DNA of 5,246 nucleotides from Ruminimicrobiellum sp045223915 (lineage in GTDB: Bacteria; Elusimicrobiota; Endomicrobiia; Endomicrobiales; Endomicrobiaceae): contig JBGUZU010000003.1 in NCBI GenBank assembly GCA_045223915.1, positions 1 through 5,246 on the forward strand. Reading direction: 5' to 3'. Positions 1-5,075 of this stretch are shown one piece after another. The notes beneath the pieces were generated by a model. That model worked only from the letters and a program-made list of their open reading frames with translations. It was not told the DNA's origin and made no database searches. Both the position numbers and the translations under genes were made by a program. Within the stretch, counting starts at the first letter, position 1, and the number at the start of each line of letters is the position of its first letter.

Positions 1-598
1 TCCTAATCAATTCCTTATTAACAATTTCAGTCATTTTCAAACCAAGATAACCAATAAAAAACATATTAGAATAAAATGCTCCGAATATATCATTACTCCT
101 GAAAATACAATGAACTGTTAATTTACCATCACGAACAATAAACTGCAAGAATTGCAGACATGGAATATCTTCCCGTTCACTATCTAATTTAGGGTCAATT
201 GTTACTGCTACTGCCCTGTTAGAACCAATATTATTTAATAATCGTTCTTTCATTGTTTCAAATTGGTCAATACCAAAATGCTCATATATACGATTCGGAT
301 AAGTGTATACGAATCCTTGAATACTTGGATTTTCAGCAGATTTCACATACTCATATAATGCATCGCTTTTAATTGGATTGTTTTCTATATCATATTTACC
401 AGATTTAATATCCTTTAATAACAAGTCTGTTGTATAATTTTGATATTTCGCCTTAAACTTCAAATCAAAAGGATCATCTATTATATAAAAATTCCCTAAA
501 CTCTCTTTTAAATGATGATTTGAGTCCTTATAAGTCTCTTGCCCATGTTTTAATATCTTGTTTACAAATCCTAAATAACATTTATTAATGCTTAACAT
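1..598 (-). CDS. thyA: Archaeal-type thymidylate synthase, 3' end outside window
   Basis: Converts dUMP to dTMP with a methylene-tetrahydropterin cofactor in the cytoplasm. This reading frame is open to the window edge (199 residues seen). It shows a DQ pair at 111-112, the catalytic cysteine in DIPCLQ (Cys147), the QF-IV-DGKL strand at 152-160, and the phosphate-binding RSND at 167-170. Asn178 lies eight residues after Asp170, where E. coli ThyA has Asn177; dCMP hydroxymethylases carry Asp there, so dUMP is the likely substrate. The N-terminal part (SLGNFYIIDDP) fits the shorter archaeal family of about 220 residues, so perhaps 20-30 residues are missing. One oddity is GSNR (125-128), where E. 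coli has two adjacent arginines: the first aligns with Asn127. The start ATG has an AGGAGA site 9 nt upstream, and the upstream gene stops 2 nt before it. It could be the host gene or an element-borne copy. Confidence 0.9.
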   Translation of the reverse strand, partial: MLSINKCYLGFVNKILKHGQETYKDSNHHLKESLGNFYIIDDPFDLKFKAKYQNYTTDLLLKDIKSGKYDIENNPIKSDALYEYVKSAENPSIQGFVYTYPNRIYEHFGIDQFETMKERLLNNIGSNRAVAVTIDPKLDSEREDIPCLQFLQFIVRDGKLTVHCIFRSNDIFGAFYSNMFFIGYLGLKMTEIVNKELIR

Positions 599-600
599 GT

Positions 601-2397
601 TTAGATTTCTCCTATTTCTATCATTACTTCTAATAATTCTTTATTCCAGTCATTTTCTTCTAAGAATTCAACTACTTCATCAGCTTTTTCTTCAGAATAT
701 GTTCCATAATATACGCCACTTTTCACAACTTTATATCTTCCAGGACTATATTCATGTCGATACAATGTATTGCTTGTTTCAATGTATTCAATATCTTCAA
801 GAGTCACCTTACCAAACATAGTATACTGGTAATTATCAACCATATCCACAGCCATTATTGCAAGGTCTTCAATCCAGGTCATATTCTCCATTTTCCAACC
901 ATACAATATTAACATGTCACGGACAATAATTGCAATTCTTTTATCATGCCAACCACCATAAGTTAACATTCGCCTCTGTTTATTTTTTCTGCGAACATAC
1001 CATTTACGACCACCTTTATAAATCCATCTTTTACTCATAACAGGCGATACATAACCAAATTTCGCCTGAATATCCTTTAACTTGGACTTATCCCAATTTA
1101 CCTTTTGCAATTCATTACTTATCTTATGAGCTAATTCTTCAGATTCATAAACACCAAAAGTTTCAGTACCTTTACGAACCTGATATCTGTTAAGTTTCTT
1201 CAAATAACTAACCCAGTTATTCCAGTTATTAGGTAATGCTCTTGATAAGTCAGGTTGATAAATACGTTCTTTTTTCTCTAATACTTCAAGAGGATTTTCA
1301 CCATTATGTATAATGTTTTTGAATTCCTCCCAGTTTGTATTCCATTTATGCAACCAGTTTCTTAAAGTGGCATCACGAATATTTAATTTTTCACATATTA
1401 TTATCTGATTTTCAATCCCTGATTTAACAAACTCAATGACTTCTGTTAATTCTTTTTCATGATAATTAATATCACTAATATTTCTTATTTTTCTTTCAGG
1501 ATATGGTGGTAAAGTCATATTATAATAAGGATTTTTAGTATCATCTAATGTTTCAACAAGTAAATCATAATCCCATTCATTTTCTTTCAGGAAGTCTCGT
1601 TCATATAATGCATCTTCAATTTTTGTATAAATTATATGATCTATAGTACAATCTTTAGTGTATTGTTTCGGAAATGTTATAATATATTTTCCTGGAATAT
1701 AACTGTTTTTTGTAATATATTGATAAAAATATAATAATTTAGTATAATATTTCGGATAATTCTCTCGAATTTCTTCTAATTTTGATAGATTCCAGTTATT
1801 TTTTTGTAATTCTTGGCGGATGTAGTATGCTTCTTCATATGTTGCACATGCACAGATGTATCCATGTCGACCGTTTCCTTTTCCTCCTCTGTAGATATGA
1901 TAGGAGGTTTTGCCTTTTTTAGTTATTGTTCCGTTACCGTAATTGGATGTTTTTTCTTTTAGGATTAATCGTTCTGGTATTGGATATTTTAATCCGTTTT
2001 GAATGTAGGGGTTGTCTGTTTTTAGGTCTATGTCTTTTGGTTTTGGACAGTCTTTTTTGTCTAGGTGTGAGTATAGGTCTCTAAAGTATAATGCTTCTTC
2101 GATTGTACCTATTGCTCCAAGATAACCATCTTTATTATTAACGATTTTGTATCTTCGCCCTTTTGGTGCTTTTTGAATGTATTTATAGTATTCTTGTTGT
2201 TCTTTTTTTAGTTTTTCTTCAGGTGTTTCTTCTAATGGTTGCCAGTTGTTGGCTATTAGTTTGTCTCGGTATTTAATTGCTTCATCTAATGTTTCACATG
2301 TTTTGTATGTGATTCTTTTATTGTTGATTTGTCTGTGGATGAAGTATTTGCCGTGTTTTGTTTTATAAATATATTTGTTGATTGTTGTTCGTTTCAT
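601..2397 (-). CDS. Multi-repeat AP2-like DNA-binding protein with internal HTH-like segment
   Basis: 598 residues with about seven degenerate copies of an AP2-like unit: three beta strands (pattern YI-K--GKY-I-R----K---YG-F), then a helix (T-EEA---RD-L) ending in NNW or similar. Approximate copies: 8-52, 72-111, 156-202, 227-275, 394-435, 456-501, 544-584. Most end in Trp (52, 202, 275, 435, 501, 584). A helix-turn-helix-like segment (about 316-352, core LNIRDATLRNWL) sits between copies 4 and 5. Linkers also repeat: NPY..N..LKYPIPER (129-143) against NPY..MTLPPYPER (289-302). AP2-type folds bind DNA in plant factors, phage integrase arms and homing endonucleases. No nuclease or recombinase motif is visible, so a regulatory or structural DNA-binding role is inferred. 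No Shine-Dalgarno site precedes the ATG; a short leader is likely. Met1 is supported because repeat 1 begins directly after it. Base skew changes near 1790 (residue about 203). The exact function is unknown. Confidence 0.8.
   Translation of the reverse strand: MKRTTINKYIYKTKHGKYFIHRQINNKRITYKTCETLDEAIKYRDKLIANNWQPLEETPEEKLKKEQQEYYKYIQKAPKGRRYKIVNNKDGYLGAIGTIEEALYFRDLYSHLDKKDCPKPKDIDLKTDNPYIQNGLKYPIPERLILKEKTSNYGNGTITKKGKTSYHIYRGGKGNGRHGYICACATYEEAYYIRQELQKNNWNLSKLEEIRENYPKYYTKLLYFYQYITKNSYIPGKYIITFPKQYTKDCTIDHIIYTKIEDALYERDFLKENEWDYDLLVETLDDTKNPYYNMTLPPYPERKIRNISDINYHEKELTEVIEFVKSGIENQIIICEKLNIRDATLRNWLHKWNTNWEEFKNIIHNGENPLEVLEKKERIYQPDLSRALPNNWNNWVSYLKKLNRYQVRKGTETFGVYESEELAHKISNELQKVNWDKSKLKDIQAKFGYVSPVMSKRWIYKGGRKWYVRRKNKQRRMLTYGGWHDKRIAIIVRDMLILYGWKMENMTWIEDLAIMAVDMVDNYQYTMFGKVTLEDIEYIETSNTLYRHEYSPGRYKVVKSGVYYGTYSEEKADEVVEFLEENDWNKELLEVMIEIGEI
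608..613 (-). promoter_or_regulatory. Ribosome-binding site of thyA inside the upstream gene
   Basis: AGGAGA on the minus strand, 9 nt before the thyA ATG, lies within the last codons of the AP2-repeat gene. It fixes the thyA start and implies translation from a shared mRNA. Confidence 0.75.
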
Positions 2398-2426
2398 AGT
2401 AGTATTATTTGGTGGTGGTGTCAGTG

Positions 2427-2439
2427 TATTGTAACAATA
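2427..2439. promoter_or_regulatory. 13-bp palindrome between TATA box and start site (possible operator)
   Basis: TATTGT-A-ACAATA is a perfect inverted repeat placed between the putative TATA box (2444-2452) and the expected start (about 2421) of the AP2-repeat gene. A repressor bound here would block initiation. The half-site-like TATTGTAAC recurs at 2855-2863 over the integrase stop. Its regulatory role is inference. Confidence 0.35.
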
Positions 2440-2443
2440 TTTT

Positions 2444-2452
2444 ATTATAAAA
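2444..2452 (-). promoter_or_regulatory. Putative TATA box of the AP2-repeat/thyA operon
   Basis: TTTATAATA on the minus strand, centred about 50 nt upstream of the ATG at 2397. Archaeal initiation about 25 nt downstream would start near 2421, giving a leader of about 24 nt with no Shine-Dalgarno sequence. A second weaker candidate, ATATAATAC, lies at 2465-2473. Assigned by eye only. Confidence 0.45.
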
Positions 2453-2638
2453 AAAAGAGTAGTGTATTATATTTTCTTTTTTGCAGAAGAATGGTGTCAA
2501 ATGGAAGTAAAAAAAATCAATATATTTATGATAAATCTCAATTAGAAAAGGAGATTTAAACTAGGTTTATTCGAAAATACGTAATGTTCCAGTAACAACA
2601 AATACCATATATGTATAAAAACTTACTTTAATAGCAGG

Positions 2639-2656
2639 TCTTAAAATTTTTTAAGA
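2639..2656. repeat. Near-perfect palindrome, 8-bp arms and 2-nt centre
   Basis: TCTTAAAA-TT-TTTTAAGA. It is made mostly of A and T, so a chance origin is possible. It lies about 200 nt downstream of the integrase stop and about 240 nt upstream of the AP2-repeat gene; a role as a transcript end or protein site is unproven. Confidence 0.4.
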
Positions 2657-2745
2657 TAGTTAAACTTTTCCGAAGATTAAATGAAATACAAAAAAACAAC
2701 AAAAACGATTTTATTCCAAATATCAGGAAATGATAAGTGACAATA

Positions 2746-2760
2746 TAAAAAAAATCCCCA
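2746..2760 (-). terminator. Likely T-run terminator of the integrase
   Basis: The minus strand reads GGGGATTTTTTTTAT about 95 nt downstream of the integrase stop. Archaeal RNA polymerase terminates at U-rich tracts, and this is the clearest one before the next promoter. Confidence 0.45.
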
Positions 2761-2853
2761 AGAAATGATATTTTTCTATATTTTTTAGAATGTGTTTTGT
2801 CCCTTTTTTTTACTTCACATTTGACAATATTATATATGAGTGTAGGTTTTATG

Positions 2854-4050
2854 TTATTGTAACTTTTTCTTTGATATTTTTTCTAGTAATTCTTCCTTTG
2901 AATATCTTCTTTGGTCTATCTCAAGTAATCTTTCTTCGATATTTGTTATCCTATCTTTCATATTATTAACTTCAGCTTCTTTTTCCTTGTACATTTCTTT
3001 TAACTGTTTAAATTCTGGACTCTCAATATCAATTTTATTGATATCTAAATTGATGGTGAGACATGCCATATGTTTAATATATTTTTCACGCAATTTTTCA
3101 GGATCGTCCAGGAAGTATGCTTCATCAGTACTGTTTAACCCTTTGCCTTGCATACTGTTAACATCATATTTATCCATACCATCATTTTTTAATCTGCTTG
3201 CATGGAATTTCCTGAGCATGTGACTTCGTAGTCTGTTGTATGTTCCTTTTTTCCCTAATTGCATTACTGTATTCATGTTTATGAATTTTGTTGAAAATGT
3301 GCTTTGATGTATTTGAAATAATTTGGTTTCATTAGTTAATGGTTTAGTTAATTGTAATAGATAGTTTATGATTTCTGTTGTTGCTTCAGGTGAACAGAAT
3401 GTGTAGTACCATTTGTCAGTTTTTTGTCGTCTCAGTTTGAAAGTTGGCACTATGTCATTATGGTCTTTAAGTATTTCAAGAACTTCATATATGTTTTTGG
3501 TATGGTTTTGTTTTCTTTGTGCTGGTGGTGTGTGGTAATCGATTGTTGCATCGATGAAATCTTGTATTGTTAGGTTTAGTGTTTCTTTTCTTGCACATCC
3601 TGATGAGCTCATGAATAGTATTATTGCTTTCATCACTGGTTTTGATATTTCTAATGCAATTCCTAATATGTCTTTGTCTGGTAGGTCTTTGTAGCTTATG
3701 GGATTGGGTTGGTGAAAGTTTTTTTGACTTAATGGTGGTAGGTCATGTATTTCGATTTCGTAGTGTTTGTATATTGTTAAGATTCTGCTGAATGTGTTTT
3801 TTGCATAGTTTTTTAGATATTTTTCTGCTAGGAATGTTCTGAAGTCTATTAGTCTTCTTTTGAGTTTTCTTCTTTTCCATCTTATGCCTGTGTCTTCTTC
3901 GATTTCTGCTTCTTTTATTAAGTCTTGTAATGTCATTTGATGGTATTCTGTGTATAGTTTTATGCTGGCTTTGTATGCTTTTTTGCTGATGGGTTTTAGG
4001 TTTCTTGATTTTACAAAGTCATCGAGAATTTCTTCATCGTTCATGTACAT
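2854..4050 (-). CDS. Tyrosine recombinase / integrase
   Basis: 398 residues, within the usual size of phage and archaeal integrases, which cut and join DNA through a phosphotyrosine. Residues about 1-110 form the helical core/arm-binding part. The catalytic domain shows Arg154 (SSGCARKETLNL), a beta-hairpin lysine candidate (Lys210 or Lys213 in RRQKTDKWYYTF), His277-Met-Leu-Arg280, and the nucleophile Tyr312 (DEAYF). The box III histidine position, exactly nine residues before Tyr312, is Lys303 (QGKG); many relatives have GH there. Residues about 345-398 form a charged Lys/Glu-rich likely coiled coil, possibly for multimer contacts. Met1 is chosen over Met3 because AAGGAGGG lies 8 nt upstream. 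Its promoter has a TATA box and a nearby palindrome. Base skew flips near 3200-3250, close to the HxxR codons. It is expected to integrate or excise the element; the attachment site is not visible. Confidence 0.88.
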   Translation of the reverse strand: MYMNDEEILDDFVKSRNLKPISKKAYKASIKLYTEYHQMTLQDLIKEAEIEEDTGIRWKRRKLKRRLIDFRTFLAEKYLKNYAKNTFSRILTIYKHYEIEIHDLPPLSQKNFHQPNPISYKDLPDKDILGIALEISKPVMKAIILFMSSSGCARKETLNLTIQDFIDATIDYHTPPAQRKQNHTKNIYEVLEILKDHNDIVPTFKLRRQKTDKWYYTFCSPEATTEIINYLLQLTKPLTNETKLFQIHQSTFSTKFINMNTVMQLGKKGTYNRLRSHMLRKFHASRLKNDGMDKYDVNSMQGKGLNSTDEAYFLDDPEKLREKYIKHMACLTINLDINKIDIESPEFKQLKEMYKEKEAEVNNMKDRITNIEERLLEIDQRRYSKEELLEKISKKKLQ

Positions 4051-4058
4051 TATGTTTA

Positions 4059-4066
4059 CCCTCCTT
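4059..4066 (-). promoter_or_regulatory. Strong Shine-Dalgarno site of the integrase
   Basis: AAGGAGGG on the minus strand, 8 nt before the ATG at 4050; spacing to the in-frame Met3 would be 14 nt. It decides the start and contrasts with the AP2-repeat gene, which has no such site. Confidence 0.8.
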
Positions 4067-4085
4067 TATATCTATGTGTATGGGG

Positions 4086-4107
4086 AGAGAGCATTTGAAA
4101 AGAAATA
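4086..4107 (+). repeat. 22-nt imperfect direct repeat, copy 1
   Basis: The sequence starts AGAGAGCATTTGAAAAG and matches the copy at 4469-4490 at 20 of 22 positions. It lies in the predicted integrase leader. It could be an integrase arm site, an attachment-related duplication or a regulator site. Confidence 0.6.
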
Positions 4108-4111
4108 GCAG

Positions 4112-4127
4112 TGTACTTTTTTGTACA
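4112..4127. promoter_or_regulatory. TGTAC-N6-GTACA inverted repeat at the integrase start site (possible operator)
   Basis: TGTAC TTTTTT GTACA has perfect 5-bp arms and overlaps the transcription start predicted from the TATA box at 4138-4146. A further TGTACA lies over the first codons of the gene (4044-4049). The position suits a repressor site; the repressor is unknown, and the AP2-repeat protein is only a guess. Confidence 0.4.
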
Positions 4128-4137
4128 TGAGTTGTAT

Positions 4138-4146
4138 CTTTTATAT
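4138..4146 (-). promoter_or_regulatory. Putative TATA box of the integrase
   Basis: ATATAAAAG on the minus strand. Initiation about 25 nt downstream would fall near 4116, giving a leader of about 66 nt that contains one copy of the 22-nt direct repeat and the Shine-Dalgarno site. No clear BRE is seen. Confidence 0.45.
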
Positions 4147-4246
4147 GAGATGATGCTTATCTTTTCTGATTGATGCGACTCTTTTTCCCATATAGTATAG
4201 TTGTTGTCTTTTGTTATTAAATGTAGGTTTTTTCTTGCTTTTTTTA

Positions 4247-4270
4247 TGTTCGTATATTTTCAAACGAACA
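4247..4270. repeat. Inverted repeat TGTTCGT/ACGAACA
   Basis: Perfect 7-bp arms (4247-4253 and 4264-4270) with a 10-nt spacer. The arms include G and C, so they stand out from the A/T background. It may be a protein-binding site or hairpin upstream of both the integrase promoter and the plus-strand TATA-like box. Confidence 0.45.
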
Positions 4271-4274
4271 AATA

Positions 4275-4287
4275 ATAACATTGTTAT
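4275..4287. repeat. 13-bp palindrome ATAACA-T-TGTTAT
   Basis: A perfect palindrome ending 8 nt before the plus-strand TATA-like box at 4296. It has the same architecture (6-1-6) as the palindrome at 2427-2439 and shares the ACA/TGT centre-flanking bases, though not the full sequence. Confidence 0.35.
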
Positions 4288-4295
4288 AATCTGAC

Positions 4296-4308
4296 TATAT
4301 AAAAAAAA
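4296..4308 (+). promoter_or_regulatory. Plus-strand TATA-like box
   Basis: TATATAAAAAAAA would place a transcription start near 4324, at the left edge of the nested inverted repeats. There is no credible gene downstream on this strand, so it would drive a non-coding RNA if real. In such A/T-rich DNA a chance match is quite possible. Confidence 0.3.
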
Positions 4309-4316
4309 GAATTTAA

Positions 4317-4385
4317 GTCTTTAAAGAGACCATTACATCAAATACATTTAACCCTACAAATGTAATGACCTACCACATTAAAGAC
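4317..4385. repeat. Nested inverted repeats, possible structured RNA or protein site
   Basis: The outer arms GTCTTTAA (4317-4324) and TTAAAGAC (4378-4385) enclose inner arms CATTACAT (4331-4338) and ATGTAATG (4360-4367). An alternative inner pairing is TACATTT (4343-4349) with AAATGTA (4358-4364). All arms are exact. The length (69 nt) recalls a tRNA, but no T-arm or D-arm consensus is present on either strand. It could be a small RNA, cruciform, origin or recombination site. Confidence 0.4.
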
Positions 4386-4468
4386 AAAGAAACCAATTGC
4401 ATAAACAAATATACAAAATAAAATTAGTTTCAATTATAATATCTATCAAAAAACCTATAAAAACTTTA

Positions 4469-4490
4469 AGAGAGCATCTGAAAAGTAATA
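4469..4490 (+). repeat. 22-nt imperfect direct repeat, copy 2
   Basis: The sequence starts AGAGAGCATCTGAAAAG; same orientation as copy 1, 383 nt away, in the gap upstream of the integrase. The two differences are C/T at repeat position 10 and T/A at position 18. Confidence 0.6.
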
Positions 4491-4617
4491 AAAAAAATAG
4501 GCCAGGAAAAGTCAAACCCACATTATTTAACTATCCTAACCTCATTATGCATTTCTGGAATATACAAAAAAACACATATTAATATATTTACCATTTATTC
4601 CTATATCAATATTATCC

Positions 4618-4666
4618 CAAAAAAAAATATGGGCCAAACCATACGAAAATATCGTACAGTTGACCC
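4618..4666 (-). terminator. Hairpin followed by T-run
   Basis: On the minus strand GGGTCAA and TTGGCCC (4660-4666, 4631-4637; one mismatch) flank a smaller stem TACGA/TCGTA (4652-4656, 4642-4646). Nine T residues follow (4619-4627) after CCCATA. This resembles an intrinsic terminator for transcription arriving from the genes to the right, though archaeal termination needs only the T-run. Confidence 0.4.
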
Positions 4667-4794
4667 TAATAGTGAATTACCTCTTTTACTCCATAAAAAA
4701 AAGAACCCCTACAATTTTCATTTAAAATAGAATTCAAAAAAATATATTAAAACTTTTAAAGAACATAGAATGAATTTAAGGTGGTCCTCACAAG

Positions 4795-4810
4795 TTTAAA
4801 TTAATTTAAA
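4795..4810. repeat. 16-bp perfect A/T palindrome
   Basis: TTTAAATTAATTTAAA reads identically on both strands. It is built only from A and T, so its significance is limited; it could be an easily melted segment. Confidence 0.35.
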
Positions 4811-4895
4811 TTAAAATTATTTTTTTTATAAGTTTTACATCTATTGTAAACAATGTATTCGCTACGTATATTCACAGATGAGAAATCTAATTTTC

Positions 4896-4948
4896 AAAAA
4901 AAAATAGGAGTTCAATTTTTTTATATCATCGTAAAAAAAAAAGGAGTT
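4896..4948 (-). terminator. Tandem T-run terminator after the small CxxC gene
   Basis: On the minus strand, AACTCC followed by ten T residues begins at the stop codon of the small gene (4933-4948). A close copy, AACTCCTA plus nine T residues (4896-4912), lies 37 nt further on. Two spaced T-runs fit archaeal multi-site termination. Confidence 0.5.
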
Positions 4949-5075
4949 ATTTTCGTGGTCCTCTAGGTAATCTCACACGACTTAAATTCTTTTCTTGAAT
5001 TTCCTTAAGAAATTCTTTTTCCTTTACAGATTGACCAGTAACAGCTACTGGTTCTTCAATACAATTATTGCACAT
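4947..5075 (-). CDS. Small 42-residue protein with N-terminal CxxC
   Basis: Not recognised. It starts MCNNC, so Cys2 and Cys5 form a CxxC that could bind metal, although one pair alone is not a full zinc site unless the protein dimerises. A Lys/Glu-rich, probably helical middle is followed by a basic tail (RVRLPRGPRK). I choose the ATG at 5075 over the upstream in-frame ATG at 5165 because the 5' extension would overlap the upstream gene by about 100 nt and reads as a shadow of it. With this start the overlap is 11 nt (ATG inside the end of the upstream frame), typical of translationally coupled genes. The preceding GTGAT is only a weak ribosome-binding match. A T-run terminator follows at once, so this appears to be the last gene of its operon. 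Confidence 0.55.
   Translation of the reverse strand: MCNNCIEEPVAVTGQSVKEKEFLKEIQEKNLSRVRLPRGPRK

Larger units (their letters stand above)
2398..2853. other. Non-coding gap between integrase and AP2-repeat gene
   Basis: An A/T-rich stretch of about 455 nt without a convincing gene. It holds the AP2-repeat promoter at its left end, an 8-bp-arm hairpin TCTTAAAA/TTTTAAGA at 2639-2656, and the likely integrase terminator near 2748. A 22-codon plus-strand frame (2491-2559) ends just after an AGGAG that has no start codon behind it; it may be chance or a gene remnant. No tRNA is visible. Confidence 0.6.
4051..4946. other. Long gap without a convincing gene, rich in repeats and palindromes
   Basis: About 896 nt, extremely A/T-rich with many A-tracts. 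It contains the integrase promoter and leader, two copies of a 22-nt direct repeat, several inverted repeats (4112-4127, 4247-4270, 4275-4287, 4317-4385, 4631-4666, 4795-4810), a plus-strand TATA-like box, and minus-strand T-run terminators. Such regions beside an integrase often carry the attachment site or a replication origin, but I cannot identify either. The only longer frame (TTG start, 4397-4582, plus strand) has no ribosome-binding site and an A-rich composition that gives mostly Lys, Asn and Ile. Confidence 0.6.

Noticed and set aside
588..821. Hydrophobic 77-codon plus-strand frame
   Set aside because: It lies antisense over the end of the AP2-repeat gene; its Phe/Leu richness is the complement of Lys/Glu codons.
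601..2397. Homing endonuclease because of the AP2-like repeats
   Set aside because: No HNH, GIY-YIG or LAGLIDADG motif is visible anywhere in the 598 residues.
2491..2559. 22-codon plus-strand frame starting ATG and ending after AGGAG
   Set aside because: The composition looks mildly protein-like and a TATTATATTTT lies upstream, but it is too short, has no ribosome-binding site, and the AGGAG at its end is not followed by a start codon.
2987..3223. 78-codon plus-strand frame
   Set aside because: It lies antisense inside the integrase catalytic domain, with no start signals of its own.
4317..4385. tRNA gene suggested by 69-nt length and paired ends
   Set aside because: No GGTTCRA T-arm, no D-arm consensus and no plausible anticodon stem on either strand; the long inner arms do not fit a cloverleaf.
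4397..4582. 61-codon plus-strand frame beginning with TTG
   Set aside because: No ribosome-binding site, a rare start codon and an A-tract-driven composition of Lys, Ile and Asn. It also contains copy 2 of the direct repeat, which argues for non-coding DNA.
4051..4946. CRISPR array suggested by repeated A-tracts and short repeats
   Set aside because: No regularly spaced identical repeats of CRISPR length; the A-tracts are irregular and the 22-nt repeat occurs only twice.
4781..4963. Repeated 9-mer GTGGTCCTC at 4781-4789 and 4955-4963
   Set aside because: The match does not extend beyond nine bases and the second copy is inside coding sequence; chance is adequate.
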